A stretch of DNA of 64,000 bases from Diplolepis rosae (taxonomy: Eukaryota > Arthropoda > Insecta > Hymenoptera > Diplolepididae): the NCBI GenBank assembly GCA_030998225.1, contig JAPYXD010000743.1:1054001-1118000 (forward strand), written 5' to 3'. Of the stretch, positions 54,490-64,000 are shown piece by piece. The translations under genes and the position numbers were made by a program. Numbering within the stretch: the first letter of the stretch is position 1; each line of letters starts with the position of its first letter. The notes below the pieces were generated by a model, which searched no databases, was not told the DNA's origin, and was given only the letters and a program-made list of their open reading frames with translations.

Positions 54490-55677
54490 CCATATTAGAT
54501 TGACAGTCGATGTCGCAGATTTGAACGAGATAATTTTTTTTTGGTTCTTTATCAACAATAAATAGATATGTATTTTTTTGTTTGGATAAAAAAATTTTTT
54601 TTACAAGTATACGATTTTTCGAATTTTCTAAGAAATGATATTTTCGACATAACAAGCGCACTTTCAAGCCTGTTTATATTGAAAACAATTGTTCGCAGGA
54701 AAATTTTTCTAAATTACAAAAATTAGGGTTCTGAGACTTCTTTACAGAAATTGTTTAAATATTTTTTAACATACAAAAGTAAAGAAATAATCGCAAAATC
54801 GTTTTTTTTTCAAATTTGGCCCCTTTCGAGATTTTTTTTTCGTGGATTTAGAAGCCGCGTGTGGAAGCGCCCGGATTGCACGCGAGGCCGCGCGATGCTC
54901 TTCAAAATTCCATAACTTCCAAATCAATGATCCAGTCATTTTGATTCAATCGTCATATTTTATAACAGACTTCAAAGAATCTAAATCCACGAAAAAAAAA
55001 TCTCGAAAGGGGCCAAATTTGAAAAAAAAACGATTTTCCGATTATTTCTTTACTTTTGTATGTTAAAAAATATTTAAACAATTTTTTCGCAACAATCTTT
55101 GTAAAGAAGAGTCTTTGTAAAGACTTTATTTCTAAAGTTTCTAAAGTTTCTTTGTAAAGAAAACCCTAATTTTCGAAATTTAGAAAAAGACTCGTGGGAA
55201 CAATTGTTTTCAAGATAAACAGGCTTGAAAGTGCGCTTGCTATGTCGAAAATATCATTTTCATAGCGCCTCCTTTGAAAATCCGATTTTCGGTACCTGTA
55301 GAGCGGGTTGAAACTAGGATTTTCAACCTTAGGGTTGAAAGTCGCTGTTTCAACCCGCTCCACAGTTACAGCCAATCAGATTCTCAAAAGAGTTGCTATG
55401 AAAAATAGTATACATTACTCGAAACAAAACACAGCGAAAGCATTTCGTGTGATTGCAGCCCTCGTTTCACTCGGACGGCAAACTTCACACTCATTCAATC
55501 GCTCTGTTTCGCCCCTTATAATGTAATATACTATTCTTAGAAAATTCGAAAAATCGTATACTTGTACAAAATTTTTTTTATCCAAACAAAAAAATACGTG
55601 TCTATTTATTGTTGATAAAGAACCGAAAAAAAATTATCTCGTTCAAATCTGCGACATCGACTGTCAATCTAATATGG
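54490..55677. repeat. Foldback element, copy 1, with nested insertion
   Basis: The left arm (54490-54851) and right arm (54981-55677) are reverse complements starting ccatattagattgacagtc. The spacer 54852-54980 starts aagccgcgtgtgg and ends near acttcaaagaat. The right arm is longer because of an insertion at 55259-55535. A half copy lies at 60272-60779. Frames here are incidental. Confidence 0.85.
55259..55535. repeat. 277-bp insertion in the foldback right arm
   Basis: It interrupts an otherwise colinear arm between atcattt and cttagaaaa. It has internal inverted segments (tttcatagcgcctcctttga and its variant at 55379-55404) and matches 32712-32975. Confidence 0.7.
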
Positions 55678-55679
55678 TT

Positions 55680-57030
55680 TAAATTTAAATTAAAGGCATT
55701 TAATCGACAACTTTCAAAAGACAAATAGCTTCCGGCTCTCAACTATTTGCTTCCTGTAATTCTAGGGTAGGAAATATTTATTTTTATTTGGTACTTTACT
55801 AATATATCTTACAATTGAACTCACTATAAGGTTAATCCCTGTGGAAATTTTAAATGGCCCCTATGAGACTTCGGGTCTTTTGCTTCTTTCCTACGTTGAC
55901 AAACCATGTGTGGCCCGCAGAGAAGCCCACGTTCCTTAAATAGACAGTAAATTAGTCTACTATAGGGCGCTGATAAGCCTACTGTAGAGCCATGATAAGC
56001 CGGTTGGTAAGAAACAATTCCAGAACGTATTTTTAAACTAGTTTCATAATTAGCTTTTGAACCATTTTATTATGACCTAGCTTCTGGTTTTCGAGTCATT
56101 CTTTGTTTATCTTTAACATTATAATTGTAGTTCTAAACATGTGATGCAAAAATTGGAAAATATTTACATAGATATATGTTCAATATCCAAAAAAGTTTCA
56201 TTTCATCAATTTTAAACTTGTTCACCGCACTTAAAATTTTGTCATGACAAACAATAAAAGAAAATATTGTCTCAGTTTATTTTTTACAGTGCGAGGCGCG
56301 TTTAATTACTGTAAAAAAATTTGGTAGTTACCAAATAAGTGAAGAATGTAATCGTTCCGATCAATAGAAATGTAAGATTAAAGTGACGGGTTAGAAAAGT
56401 AGCCTCTAGTTTCCCTCTACAGGAAATATCGTCGTTATTTTATGATATCCTGAAATTAGAGATTAAACTTCAAAAAGCAGTTGCGAAAAATTATACGGCC
56501 AATAAAAAATATTTTAGTAAAGCTTAAATTAAAAAACATTGCAATTTGAGTCTCTAATTTCAAGAAAATTAATAACAGATATAACTTATAATAGAAGTGT
56601 TAAATATTATAAGTATTAAAAATGATTTTTCATTATAAAGATGAAAAAATGTAATAGGGTTGATAAATTTGCACTTGAATTGCCACAGTTTTCCATATCG
56701 ACCTGAAACTCGCCAGTCACATATATAGATGCTGTTGTGTAAATTGAGTCACTTAATAATCGCCTTCTCCCCAGGAAGAAGATAATATTGCAGTAGTTGA
56801 ATAGACAAGACAATTAAAATATTACAACTACCTTTTGAGTAATTCAATTTAAGGATAGATAGAATTGAAAAATTACTTTTTCTTGACAGCCACAGATAAT
56901 TTATTGAATTTATAAATCTTTTAATAAACATTTCAACTTTAGTTTTCAATTGTCCTATTTGATTTTTTTCAGCATCACTAAATTGTAACTGACGAGTGTG
57001 GTCTTGAAATAAAAAAGTTTTTTGGATCGT
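55680..57030. other. 3' flank of the aquaporin exon and unassigned DNA
   Basis: The minus-strand 3' UTR of the aquaporin must start below 57034; aataaa-like signals are numerous in this AT-rich sequence, so the end cannot be fixed. Nothing else recognised. Confidence 0.35.
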
Positions 57031-57033
57031 TGC

Positions 57034-57435
57034 TTAGAAGTCGTAAGAAGCTTCATCATCTTCTTTGACTTTCGCTCGGAAGCCCATTCTATACAACCCT
57101 CCAGCAATAAGACCCCCTAAAAGTGGTCCAACCCAGTACACCCACTGATTGGTCCAGAATCCGAGGATCACAGCTGGACCAAGTGACCTGGCTGGGTTCA
57201 TGCTACTTCCTGTGACTGGAATAACTGCTAAGTGAGCGACCGTAATTGTCAATCCGATAGCGAGTGGTGCCCAGCCTTTAGTGTCACTTCTTCTTGGATC
57301 TGTTACTGCATGCACCACCAGAACCAATAGAAAAGTGATAATCGCTTCAATCAAGATTCCTTGACCACTATCAACTTTTTCTCCCAACAAGGTCAGGCCC
57401 AAGTAAATATTTGTTTTTTCTGATGGTAATGCCAC
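57034..57435 (-). CDS. Aquaporin, last exon
   Basis: The C-terminal 133 residues of a membrane channel of the MIP family. The exon opens right after a tttttccag acceptor (57436-57437) with a GTG valine codon, so the true start lies in upstream exons. Visible are extracellular loop and TM4-TM6 features: [20 protein letters not shown] (TM4/5), [20 protein letters not shown], then the second NPA box [12 protein letters not shown] with the selectivity-filter Arg, then [18 protein letters not shown] (TM6) and an acidic C-tail to TAA at 57034-57036. Both key residues of loop E are intact, so this half is compatible with a working water channel. The first NPA exon was not found up to the right edge. 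Confidence 0.9.
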   Translation of the reverse strand: MALPSEKTNIYLGLTLLGEKVDSGQGILIEAIITFLLVLVVHAVTDPRRSDTKGWAPLAIGLTITVAHLAVIPVTGSSMNPARSLGPAVILGFWTNQWVYWVGPLLGGLIAGGLYRMGFRAKVKEDDEASYDF

Positions 57436-57711
57436 CTGGAAAAAGACAAAAGGTAAATTGATGTTATATATGTGATTATCTTAATCATGCTCTTCTCAGT
57501 GAGCAGGACGATACCAGATGTTTCAGAATGTCTTTAGGATGTTCTAGAGATTTTAATATATGATATTTAAATTAATTTAAAAATAATTTTGTAAATTCAT
57601 ATCTCGTTTAGTTCCCACCAAATCACTACTAGTAAGAACAATAATATTTACGACAACAAGGATATTTATAAGACCAAATTTTTGCATAGTCATTGTGGAT
57701 TCCCAGGCGGA
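57436..57711. other. Intron side of the aquaporin exon
   Basis: The acceptor polypyrimidine tract lies at 57438-57450 (minus). The rest is AT-rich with no exon seen. Confidence 0.4.
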
Positions 57712-59103
57712 AAAATCGGTGTACTGCCAATCCTTACAACCGGCGCGGTACCGTTCCGGTTGTAACCCGTGAGTAATGCCAGTGCTGCCGATCAGCACTG
57801 TGCCAAGCGTTGGCACATCACTGGGGCGGCACTGGCTAAACACCGGCGCAGTACCAAAGTATGCTGCAGTTCCAAAGTTTCATCATATTTTTGAAATTGA
57901 AAAAACTCCAAATTTTCAGATTCTGAACATACGTTGATTTTACTCTTGAAAACAAAAATTAAAGGAATCATAACCTGTATAAATTATCACTAATATACAA
58001 TAATAAAAGTTAATAATTCTAAAATGCATATAAATCTGTTTATTATGTAATGTTCTTTAATTCAAAAATTTGATCGCTTTCTTTCAAAAATATTTTATTT
58101 TATAGAAAATCGGTTTGATAATTAAAAATCTTAAAAATTTTAATCAGAATCATAAATTGGGATAAAATCTAAAAATTCCCGATTACACGGGGCCTATACA
58201 CTTCTTACACGGCCCTGCAGTAGTTGAAGGTTATAAGCGCTATTTTCTTTCTTGTATTCCAGGCGTGCGCAGCCGAGAGGCTTAGTCGTTAGGTTAGTAA
58301 TGCGTTAATTGTAAGTAGAGAGGGATCGAACCCGCAGCGTTTAGGAATAATTTTTAATACTACCTATACGAGCGTTTGTGTAGTGTTAAGGGGGGAATGT
58401 GTGTTTCTAGGTAAGTTTGTATATAAAAATAGTAAGTTTAGAGTCTGCTTGAAAGTAAATAAAGTTTTGAAATGTACTAAGAATATTCATCGATTCAATT
58501 ACTGTTCTTATTTGATTTACCTATGTTCCTGCAGTTCACTTAACTTCAAAAATTACACTGGGGACTTTACGAACTACGGAAAGTAAGTTAAAAAGTAGTC
58601 AAACCTACTGAGATTTTTTTTCTGTGTACGTGTAACGAAAAAGTATTGTCAATTTACTCAGAAAAAATTTTCTAGCTTGAAAACAGATTTTTTACTGTGA
58701 AAACAGTAAACCTTCCAAACGGTAAATATTAGAGTCTTAACTCGAACTTTCCCTGTACTTATTATCTAAGTACAATACAGATTGTACTAAAAGACAACTT
58801 CCAGCCGAGTGACATTTTGTACTAGTGCCAGCACCGCACCAGCACTGAAGGCCAGCGCTAGCGCAGTACCGCTGGTCAGCAATATGCCGTTGTTAACTAT
58901 CGGAGTTCCGCCAGCACCACGCCAGCACTGAAGGTCAGCGCTAACGCAGCACTGCTGGTCAGCACTATGCCGGTGTTACCTTTCGAAGCTTTGCCAGCAC
59001 CGCGACAGACTTCATGAGGATCTACTGCCAGCACTATGCCAGCGCTGGAAGTCCGCTGGCAGTGCTGGCGCGGTGCTGCGCCGGTTGTAAATTTCCGCCT
59101 GGG
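57712..59103. repeat. 1.39-kb TIR element with internal tandem repeat
   Basis: It starts cccaggcggaaa...cttacaaccggcgc and ends with the reverse complement (gcgccggttgtaaatttccg, then cctggg). Within it, 58827-58990 contains two units of about 84 bp with ccagcactgaaggncagcgc and ctggtcagca. It lies upstream of the last aquaporin exon, probably in an intron. The open frames at 57577 and 58897 are incidental. Confidence 0.7.
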
Positions 59104-59173
59104 TTGGGCAGCACTACACAAATTCATATTATTCATACGTCCATGCGTTGTCAATGAAGTCATATATGCACAT

Positions 59174-59557
59174 ACAGGGTGAGTTTTTTATCTTGAGACA
59201 TCGAAATATCTCAAGAAATACGCATCGTACGAAAAAGATATCTGCAATAGAAACTTTTTATTTTTAAGGGGAAAGAGCGTTTCCGCAAAAATTTACCTGC
59301 CATCTCACACACACACACACACACACGCGCGCGCGCGGGGAGTGAAATTTCAAATGGCAACCTCTTTTTTTTATTGCAGATTCAGATTCTCCATTAAAAA
59401 GTACTTAAATTTTGTTCGGAAATGTTCTCGAATTTTAAAATGATTGCGGAGTCGCTTTTACCCCTCAAAAATAAAAAGTTTTTATTGCGGACATTTTTTC
59501 CGTACGGTACCCATATATTCAGATATTTCGATATCATAAAATAAAAAACTCACCTTA
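59174..59557. repeat. TIR element with acagggtgagttttttat ends
   Basis: It begins acagggtgagttttttat and ends with the reverse complement (aaaaaactcaccttac). An (ac)n/(gc)n microsatellite is present at about 59309-59336. No ORF. Confidence 0.7.
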
Positions 59558-60271
59558 CATGCATGTATTGCAATTCTGCAACATTTCTTAAAGCTTATGC
59601 TACACTTGTTCTCTGTTTTTAAACCCAAGACAAACTCAAAACTATGTGAGAAGCTACAATCGGAACTATATTTTTTGACACGAACTTTTTACAATTGCAA
59701 ATAAAATTTTAAAAATTTGTTCTAGATTTGTACATTTAAATCAAATACACTACATTATAGCAAAGAAGATTAAAATAAATCCAATCAAAATGATACAGTT
59801 TTTATATACGAGGCTGTCAATGGAAGTGTCCCTAATCAAAAACGTAATAATATTTTTATTTTTCAACCGATTTCATTCATCTTATGCTTAATAAAAAGGT
59901 AACATTTCAAACTTTTTCCACTAGTTATTCAGAAGGATTGTAAACGGAAAAATAAGTTGTCAAAATTCCATTTGACTGAGTCATCGACTTTAATATAAGG
60001 CCGAAAGTCTATTAGAAATTGGAAGTGTATAAAAAGGCTAAGGAATTGAAAAAGACTTTCATGTCGAAGATCTAAAGACAGAGGAATAAAGTCTTCTAAA
60101 TGTTCGTTGACTGCCATACTCAGTATAAAAGAGCTAGTTTTCGCAACTTTCGATGACTCACAACGAAAATTTAGAAAACAATGTTGCCAATTTAGAAATT
60201 TTTTTTTGGAATATTTGTTCTCTAATGTTAATCCTACATACTAACACGTAATTTATATTATATAGGTCATT
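59558..60271. other. Unassigned
   Basis: AT-rich; a 62-codon minus frame at 59929-60117 has no domain. Confidence 0.3.
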
Positions 60272-60779
60272 CCATTTTAGATTGACAGTCAATGTCGCAG
60301 ATTTGAATGAGATAATTTTTTTTTCGGTTCTTTATCAACAATAAATAGACACGTATTTTTTTGTGTGGCCAAAAAAATTTTTTTACAAGTATAAGATTTT
60401 TCGAATTTTCTAAGAAATGATATTTTCGACATAGCAAGCGCACTTTTAAGCCTGTTTATCTTGAAAACAATTGTTCCCACGAACTTTTTCCAAATTACGA
60501 AAATTAGGGTTTTGACTCTTCTTTACAAAGATTGTTGCGAAAAAATTGTTTAAATATTTTTTAACATACAAAAGTAAAGAAATAAACGCAAAATCGTTTT
60601 TTTTTCAAATTTGGCCCCTTTCGAGATTTTTTTTTTTTTTTCGTGGATTTAGATTCTTTGAAGTCTGTTATAAAATATGACGATTCAATCAAATTGGCTG
60701 GATCATTGATTCGGAAGTTATGGCATTTTGAAGAGCCTTGCGCGGCCTAGCGCGCAATCCGGGCGCTTCCACACGCGGC
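60272..60779 (+). repeat. Foldback element, copy 2, half copy with flipped spacer
   Basis: The arm 60272-60652 matches the left arm at 54490-54851. The following 127 bp match the spacer of copy 1 in reverse orientation (it starts attctttgaagt and ends ccacacgcggc). The right arm is missing. Confidence 0.8.
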
Positions 60780-60921
60780 GAGCGTTTTACCGGGCGTAAG
60801 TTATTAGCGCTAAAAGTAAAGGTAAACGCAAGCCGGCATGTGTCTTTCGAAGTAATAATTTGTGGAAAATTTCAGGATTTTTATCAGAAAGAAGGATGTA
60901 TTTAACAAGGTGGAATTGTGA
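60780..60921. other. Unassigned
   Basis: No feature seen. Confidence 0.3.
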
Positions 60922-61842
60922 TCAATTTTCTGGAAATATATTGATAATACTATTGCATTTAATCTTGTGACCTAAGCGTAAAACCAAATTTGTCAAATTA
61001 ACTTTAATTCCTGGAGAATAGGAGAGCAAGTGAAAAAAGTTTCCCACTTCTTGTATGTTTCCGTTTTTAGACAAAAATTCATAATTCAACAATAATTGAT
61101 GCTTAATTCCTATTGTGTAACACATATTTTTTCTGCAAGTCCCTATGTTTATTCTCATTTTGCATCAAACTAATTTGCAGAAGAGGTCCAACAGCCTCCA
61201 TAATACTTCAGTAATGAATATGAAAGTAGTACTTCGGTTTCATGTGGTTTGGGTACATTTTCAAAAATGCAATCAAATATTCTGTAATTTCCGTATCGAG
61301 TAACAAGTGGGTATTTCTCTAGATCACCTTACTAAAAATAATTTCTACAATATCATTTAACTTTATGAACAATTTTTTAAATAGGTTGACACTTATTTTT
61401 TATTTTCGTCAACATTCTACTTATAACCAGCAAGTCTCAGATTCAAATCAGCAAGTGTAAAATATTTTGCTATAAATATGAAGTGGAACAACCCGAGTGG
61501 TAAATCATAACGTAAAACGCCCTCTAGAATGTCGTGCTGTGTATCCACTGTTAAGTTTTTGACGATGTGGGAATTATCGAGTTGATTAGAAACAAACGGT
61601 TCTTTCATTTGGAAAATTAAGACGTTGTTTTGTGATAAAAGAGCATTGAAGTTTCTTTCGTTGTGAAGAATACAATCTGGTTCATTGAAAATAGTGTATA
61701 GATTTTTATGTTCAGTCAAACAGAAGTCACACAACATATTTGAAGAAAAGCTTTCAACTAAAGCGAGGATAGAATGTAGTCCTAAATTATCAACCAGCAG
61801 TAAAATTAAATCAAAATAGATTTGTTTTTTCTTGTTATTCAC
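60922..61842 (-). pseudogene. Unidentified transposon-type protein relic
   Basis: On minus, 61842-61417 (141 codons) reads LLLVDNLGLHSILALVESF, then CDFCLTEHKN, and later VDTQHDILEGVLRYDLPLG. This D-N-L-G-L, CxxC and H-D-I-L-E-G pattern recurs in uncharacterised repetitive proteins of insects that I associate with DNA transposons, without being sure of the superfamily. After several stops a further open piece (61158-60922) has compatible composition. No start or TIR was found. Confidence 0.45.
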
Positions 61843-61983
61843 AACTACAGATATCCCCTATTGTTGGATGAATTTCAGTTCATCAATAGCTTTCGTAAAA
61901 ACGATTTCATTTGAAAATCGCATTCTATTTTCGCTATTGAATAACTTTTGAACAAAGTTCCGGTATTTAATTCAAAAATATTT

Positions 61984-61987
<4 letters not shown>

Positions 61988-62015
<28 letters not shown>
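61988..62015. repeat. (ta)n microsatellite
   Basis: A run of about 14 ta units directly before a GC-richer tandem-repeat zone. Confidence 0.85.
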
Positions 62016-62020
<5 letters not shown>

Positions 62021-62103
62021 TGTGTTCAAACGGGCGGAAAAAGTCGCATTGCATGCTTGTGCGTAGAGCGGCATGGAGTTAATTGTGCCTCGGCGTCAAA
62101 ATC

Positions 62104-62193
62104 GGGCGAAATGTTCATACCGCCCGCTTCAAAGGGCGATAATGTTCATACCGCCCGCTTCAACGGGCAAAATGTTCATACCGCACGAAACTT
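62104..62193. repeat. 31-bp tandem array, three units
   Basis: Units gggcgaaatgttcataccgc at 62104, 62134 and 62165, each with cgcccgcttcaa except the last. The units contain a gcccgcttcaaagggc inverted repeat. Confidence 0.75.
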
Positions 62194-62545
62194 GAATGCC
62201 CGCGGCTAACTACGCACTCGCACGCAACGCGACATTTTCCACCAATTTGGACACAAAACGTCGTGTGCTAGGTACTCTCAAGTGCACCTAATTTTGTGCT
62301 GCTAGCAGAAATTTCGCAACTTTGCCCGCTTTTCGAAAAAAAAAACAAAAAAACAAAAAGATTTTGAATTTACAAAAATAAATGTTTTTCTGCATTTTAC
62401 AGGTCAATAACATTTTTATTGAGTAACAAATACGAATTTCATTGCCGTCCTGTAATTCCGAACACCTAATTTTAGAAATATTTTTGAAAAACTCGGAATG
62501 AAAAAATTGGAATTTTATAAAAAAATAATTTCAGGAACTGGAAAC
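62194..62545. other. Unassigned
   Basis: Cysteine-free, AT-rich after 62330; no gene recognised. Confidence 0.3.
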
Positions 62546-62925
62546 TTGTGCTGAGTTGTGCTAGGCAATTATAACAATAAACCCTTATAACATTTTTCGA
62601 ACAGACTAATATTTTCCAAATGAAAACTCATTTTCGAAACATAGTCCATCAACGATCCGGGATTTTTCAAAAATGGAAATTTTGAAAAACAAAAAGTTGT
62701 GCTGAGTTGTGCTAGGCGAGTACAACAATAAACCCTTATAACATTTTCCAATCAGATTAATGTTTTACAAATGAAAACTAATTTTCGAAATACATAGACC
62801 ATCTGCACCGACCCGGAATTTCACAAAAATGGGAAATTTTTGGAACCAAAAAGTTGTGATGAGTTGTGCTAGGCGATTACAACAATAAATCCCAATAACA
62901 TTTTCTAATCAGATTAATACTGTTA
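62546..62925. repeat. Tandem repeat of about 150-157 bp
   Basis: Units starting ttgtg(c/a)tgagttgtgctagg at 62546, 62697 and 62853 run for two full periods and a partial third. Conserved blocks are acaataaa and aacattttc. Satellite-like. Confidence 0.75.
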
Positions 62926-63051
62926 CTGTTACGTAACAGATTGTAACACGTTACATAGCTGGTGAATTATAGGTGAGTCACCTGTGACGCAAAATGTCAC
63001 ACACTGTGTGATGAATTAGTTCTAAAGTGTGATCAAATTGGAGGTACTTTT

Positions 63052-63835
63052 TCCAATAGGGTTTTATTGACATGTGACGCGTGACTACTGTCAAACTAAA
63101 TACACAATTTTATTCAGTTTTTATTGACATTTCATCATGAACAGACTTACGCCTCAACAACGTTTACAAATCGTACAATTATATTACGAAAATGGACGTT
63201 CTGTGAAAAGTGTTTATCGCGCGCTCAGGCCAATTATATACCATCGGCAAACTCGAGAATAATTTAACATTATTGGATGATACTCGACCGATTAGACCAC
63301 GTACAGCCCGAAGTGTAGAGAATATTGCGGCTGTAAATGAGAGTTATGCCGAAGACCCGGAAGAATCGATTCGGCGCTGATCTCAACAACTACTTGGGCG
63401 ATTTTTGATGCCGGAAATTGAAGCCCGTAATCTCCACGACATTTGGTTCCAACAAGACGGCGCTACATTTCATACAGCCCGTGAAACAATGGATTTACTG
63501 CGTAGCCGTTCCGGTGAGCAATTTATCTCTCATCTCGGACCGATGGATTGGCCTCCAAGATCGTGTGATATTACACCTTTGGACTTTTATTTGTGGGGGT
63601 ATGTAAAGTATAAATGTTTTGTCGATAAACCAGCTACTATTGAGGCATTGGAAGCCAACATTACTGAAGTTATTAGCGAGATACCGACCGAAGTCCTCGA
63701 GCGAGTCATTAAAAATTGGTGTTTACGGATGGACGAATTAAAGCGCAGTTGCGATCAACATTTGAAAGGGGTTATCTTTAAAAAATAAATGTCGTGAATG
63801 GTTCTACACAAAAATAAAAAAGATTGCCCTATCAA
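63052..63835 (+). mobile_element. Second DD41D mariner, internally deleted
   Basis: The left end tccaataggg matches the start of the mariner at 4329. The right end atttgccctatcaa-like sequence at 63823-63835 is its imperfect reverse complement, about 45 bp after the stop. It is about 780 bp in length, against 1.29 kb for the intact relative. Confidence 0.6.
63137..63788 (+). pseudogene. DD41D mariner transposase with central deletion
   Basis: It begins MNRLTPQQRLQIVQLYYENG at 63137 (helix-turn-helix region) but stops after 40 codons; the reading continues in another frame with RTARSVENIAAV. A deletion removes the first catalytic Asp region. The 3' half (63405-63785) is fully open and has WFQQDGATFHTAR, DWPPRSCDITPLDFYLWG and exactly 41 residues between the second and third Asp, confirming the DD41D class. 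A stop at 63377 also separates the halves. Confidence 0.85.
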
Positions 63836-64000
63836 TTTGAATTTTCGTTGTTTTATTTCAATTTAAAATCCTATCCCTCTAAATTGATCATCCTTTATAA
63901 CAGCTCTGTAACGCTGTAATGTAATGGTTCTGTAACAGACTTATGTAACATATGTACTATATTCTTACGCAGCATCAATGTAAATATTTTCTATATGTGT

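Overview
The window looks like insect nuclear DNA: AT-rich, intron-containing host exons are rare, and almost everything recognisable is a transposable element. The mix is DD41D mariners, Penelope-like elements with GIY-YIG endonuclease, errantivirus/gypsy, BEL-Pao, R1-clade non-LTR elements, a piggyBac and many foldback elements/MITEs. I infer an arthropod, probably an insect and possibly hymenopteran. The species cannot be fixed from the sequence alone.

Layout. 0-4.3 kb: inverted-repeat elements and nothing codable. 4.3-8.0 kb: a DD41D mariner whose 3' end was hit twice by Penelope-like elements; the second insertion is a near-perfect palindrome. 10.4-15.5 kb: a broken errantivirus/gypsy (env remnant on minus, gag-pol on plus) cut by three inverted-repeat elements. 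15.5-20.4 kb: a CARD-like fragment, a possible host first exon and repeats. 20.4-21.6 kb: a third Penelope fragment. 21.7-25.2 kb: a broken BEL-Pao. 25.4-26.5 kb: an R1 3' end with poly-A, sitting directly against an env remnant (26.5-27.1 kb). 27.4-28.3 kb: a cysteine-rich ORF and a dsRNA-binding-domain ORF. 28.7-31.0 kb: a piggyBac transposase fused in frame to an R1 3' end. 31-36 kb: a pair of LTR-like repeats, inverted 27-bp arrays and MITEs. 37-41 kb: a 2-kb TIR element holding a head-to-head pair of tRNA-derived SINEs. 42-47.6 kb: a 1.2-kb inverted repeat enclosing Penelope and MITE material. 48-52.9 kb: more repeats, a mariner-like relic and a long foldback element. 53.5 kb: a first coding exon of a TPR protein (SMYD4-like). 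54.5-55.7 and 60.3 kb: two copies of a foldback element with its spacer in opposite orientations. 57.0-57.4 kb: last exon of an aquaporin. 57.7-64 kb: TIR elements, tandem arrays, a relic of an unidentified transposon protein and a second, deleted DD41D mariner.

The host genes that can be supported are two terminal exons on the minus strand (SMYD4-like first exon, aquaporin last exon), with weaker cases for a CARD fragment, a dsRBD protein and a 40-codon first exon. No operon, CRISPR, rRNA or convincing functional tRNA gene is present. The most interesting structural signals are five hammerhead-ribozyme-like motifs tied to Penelope sequences, two Penelope insertions with clean target-site duplications inside one mariner, the open piggyBac-R1 fusion ORF, and the foldback family whose spacer has flipped.
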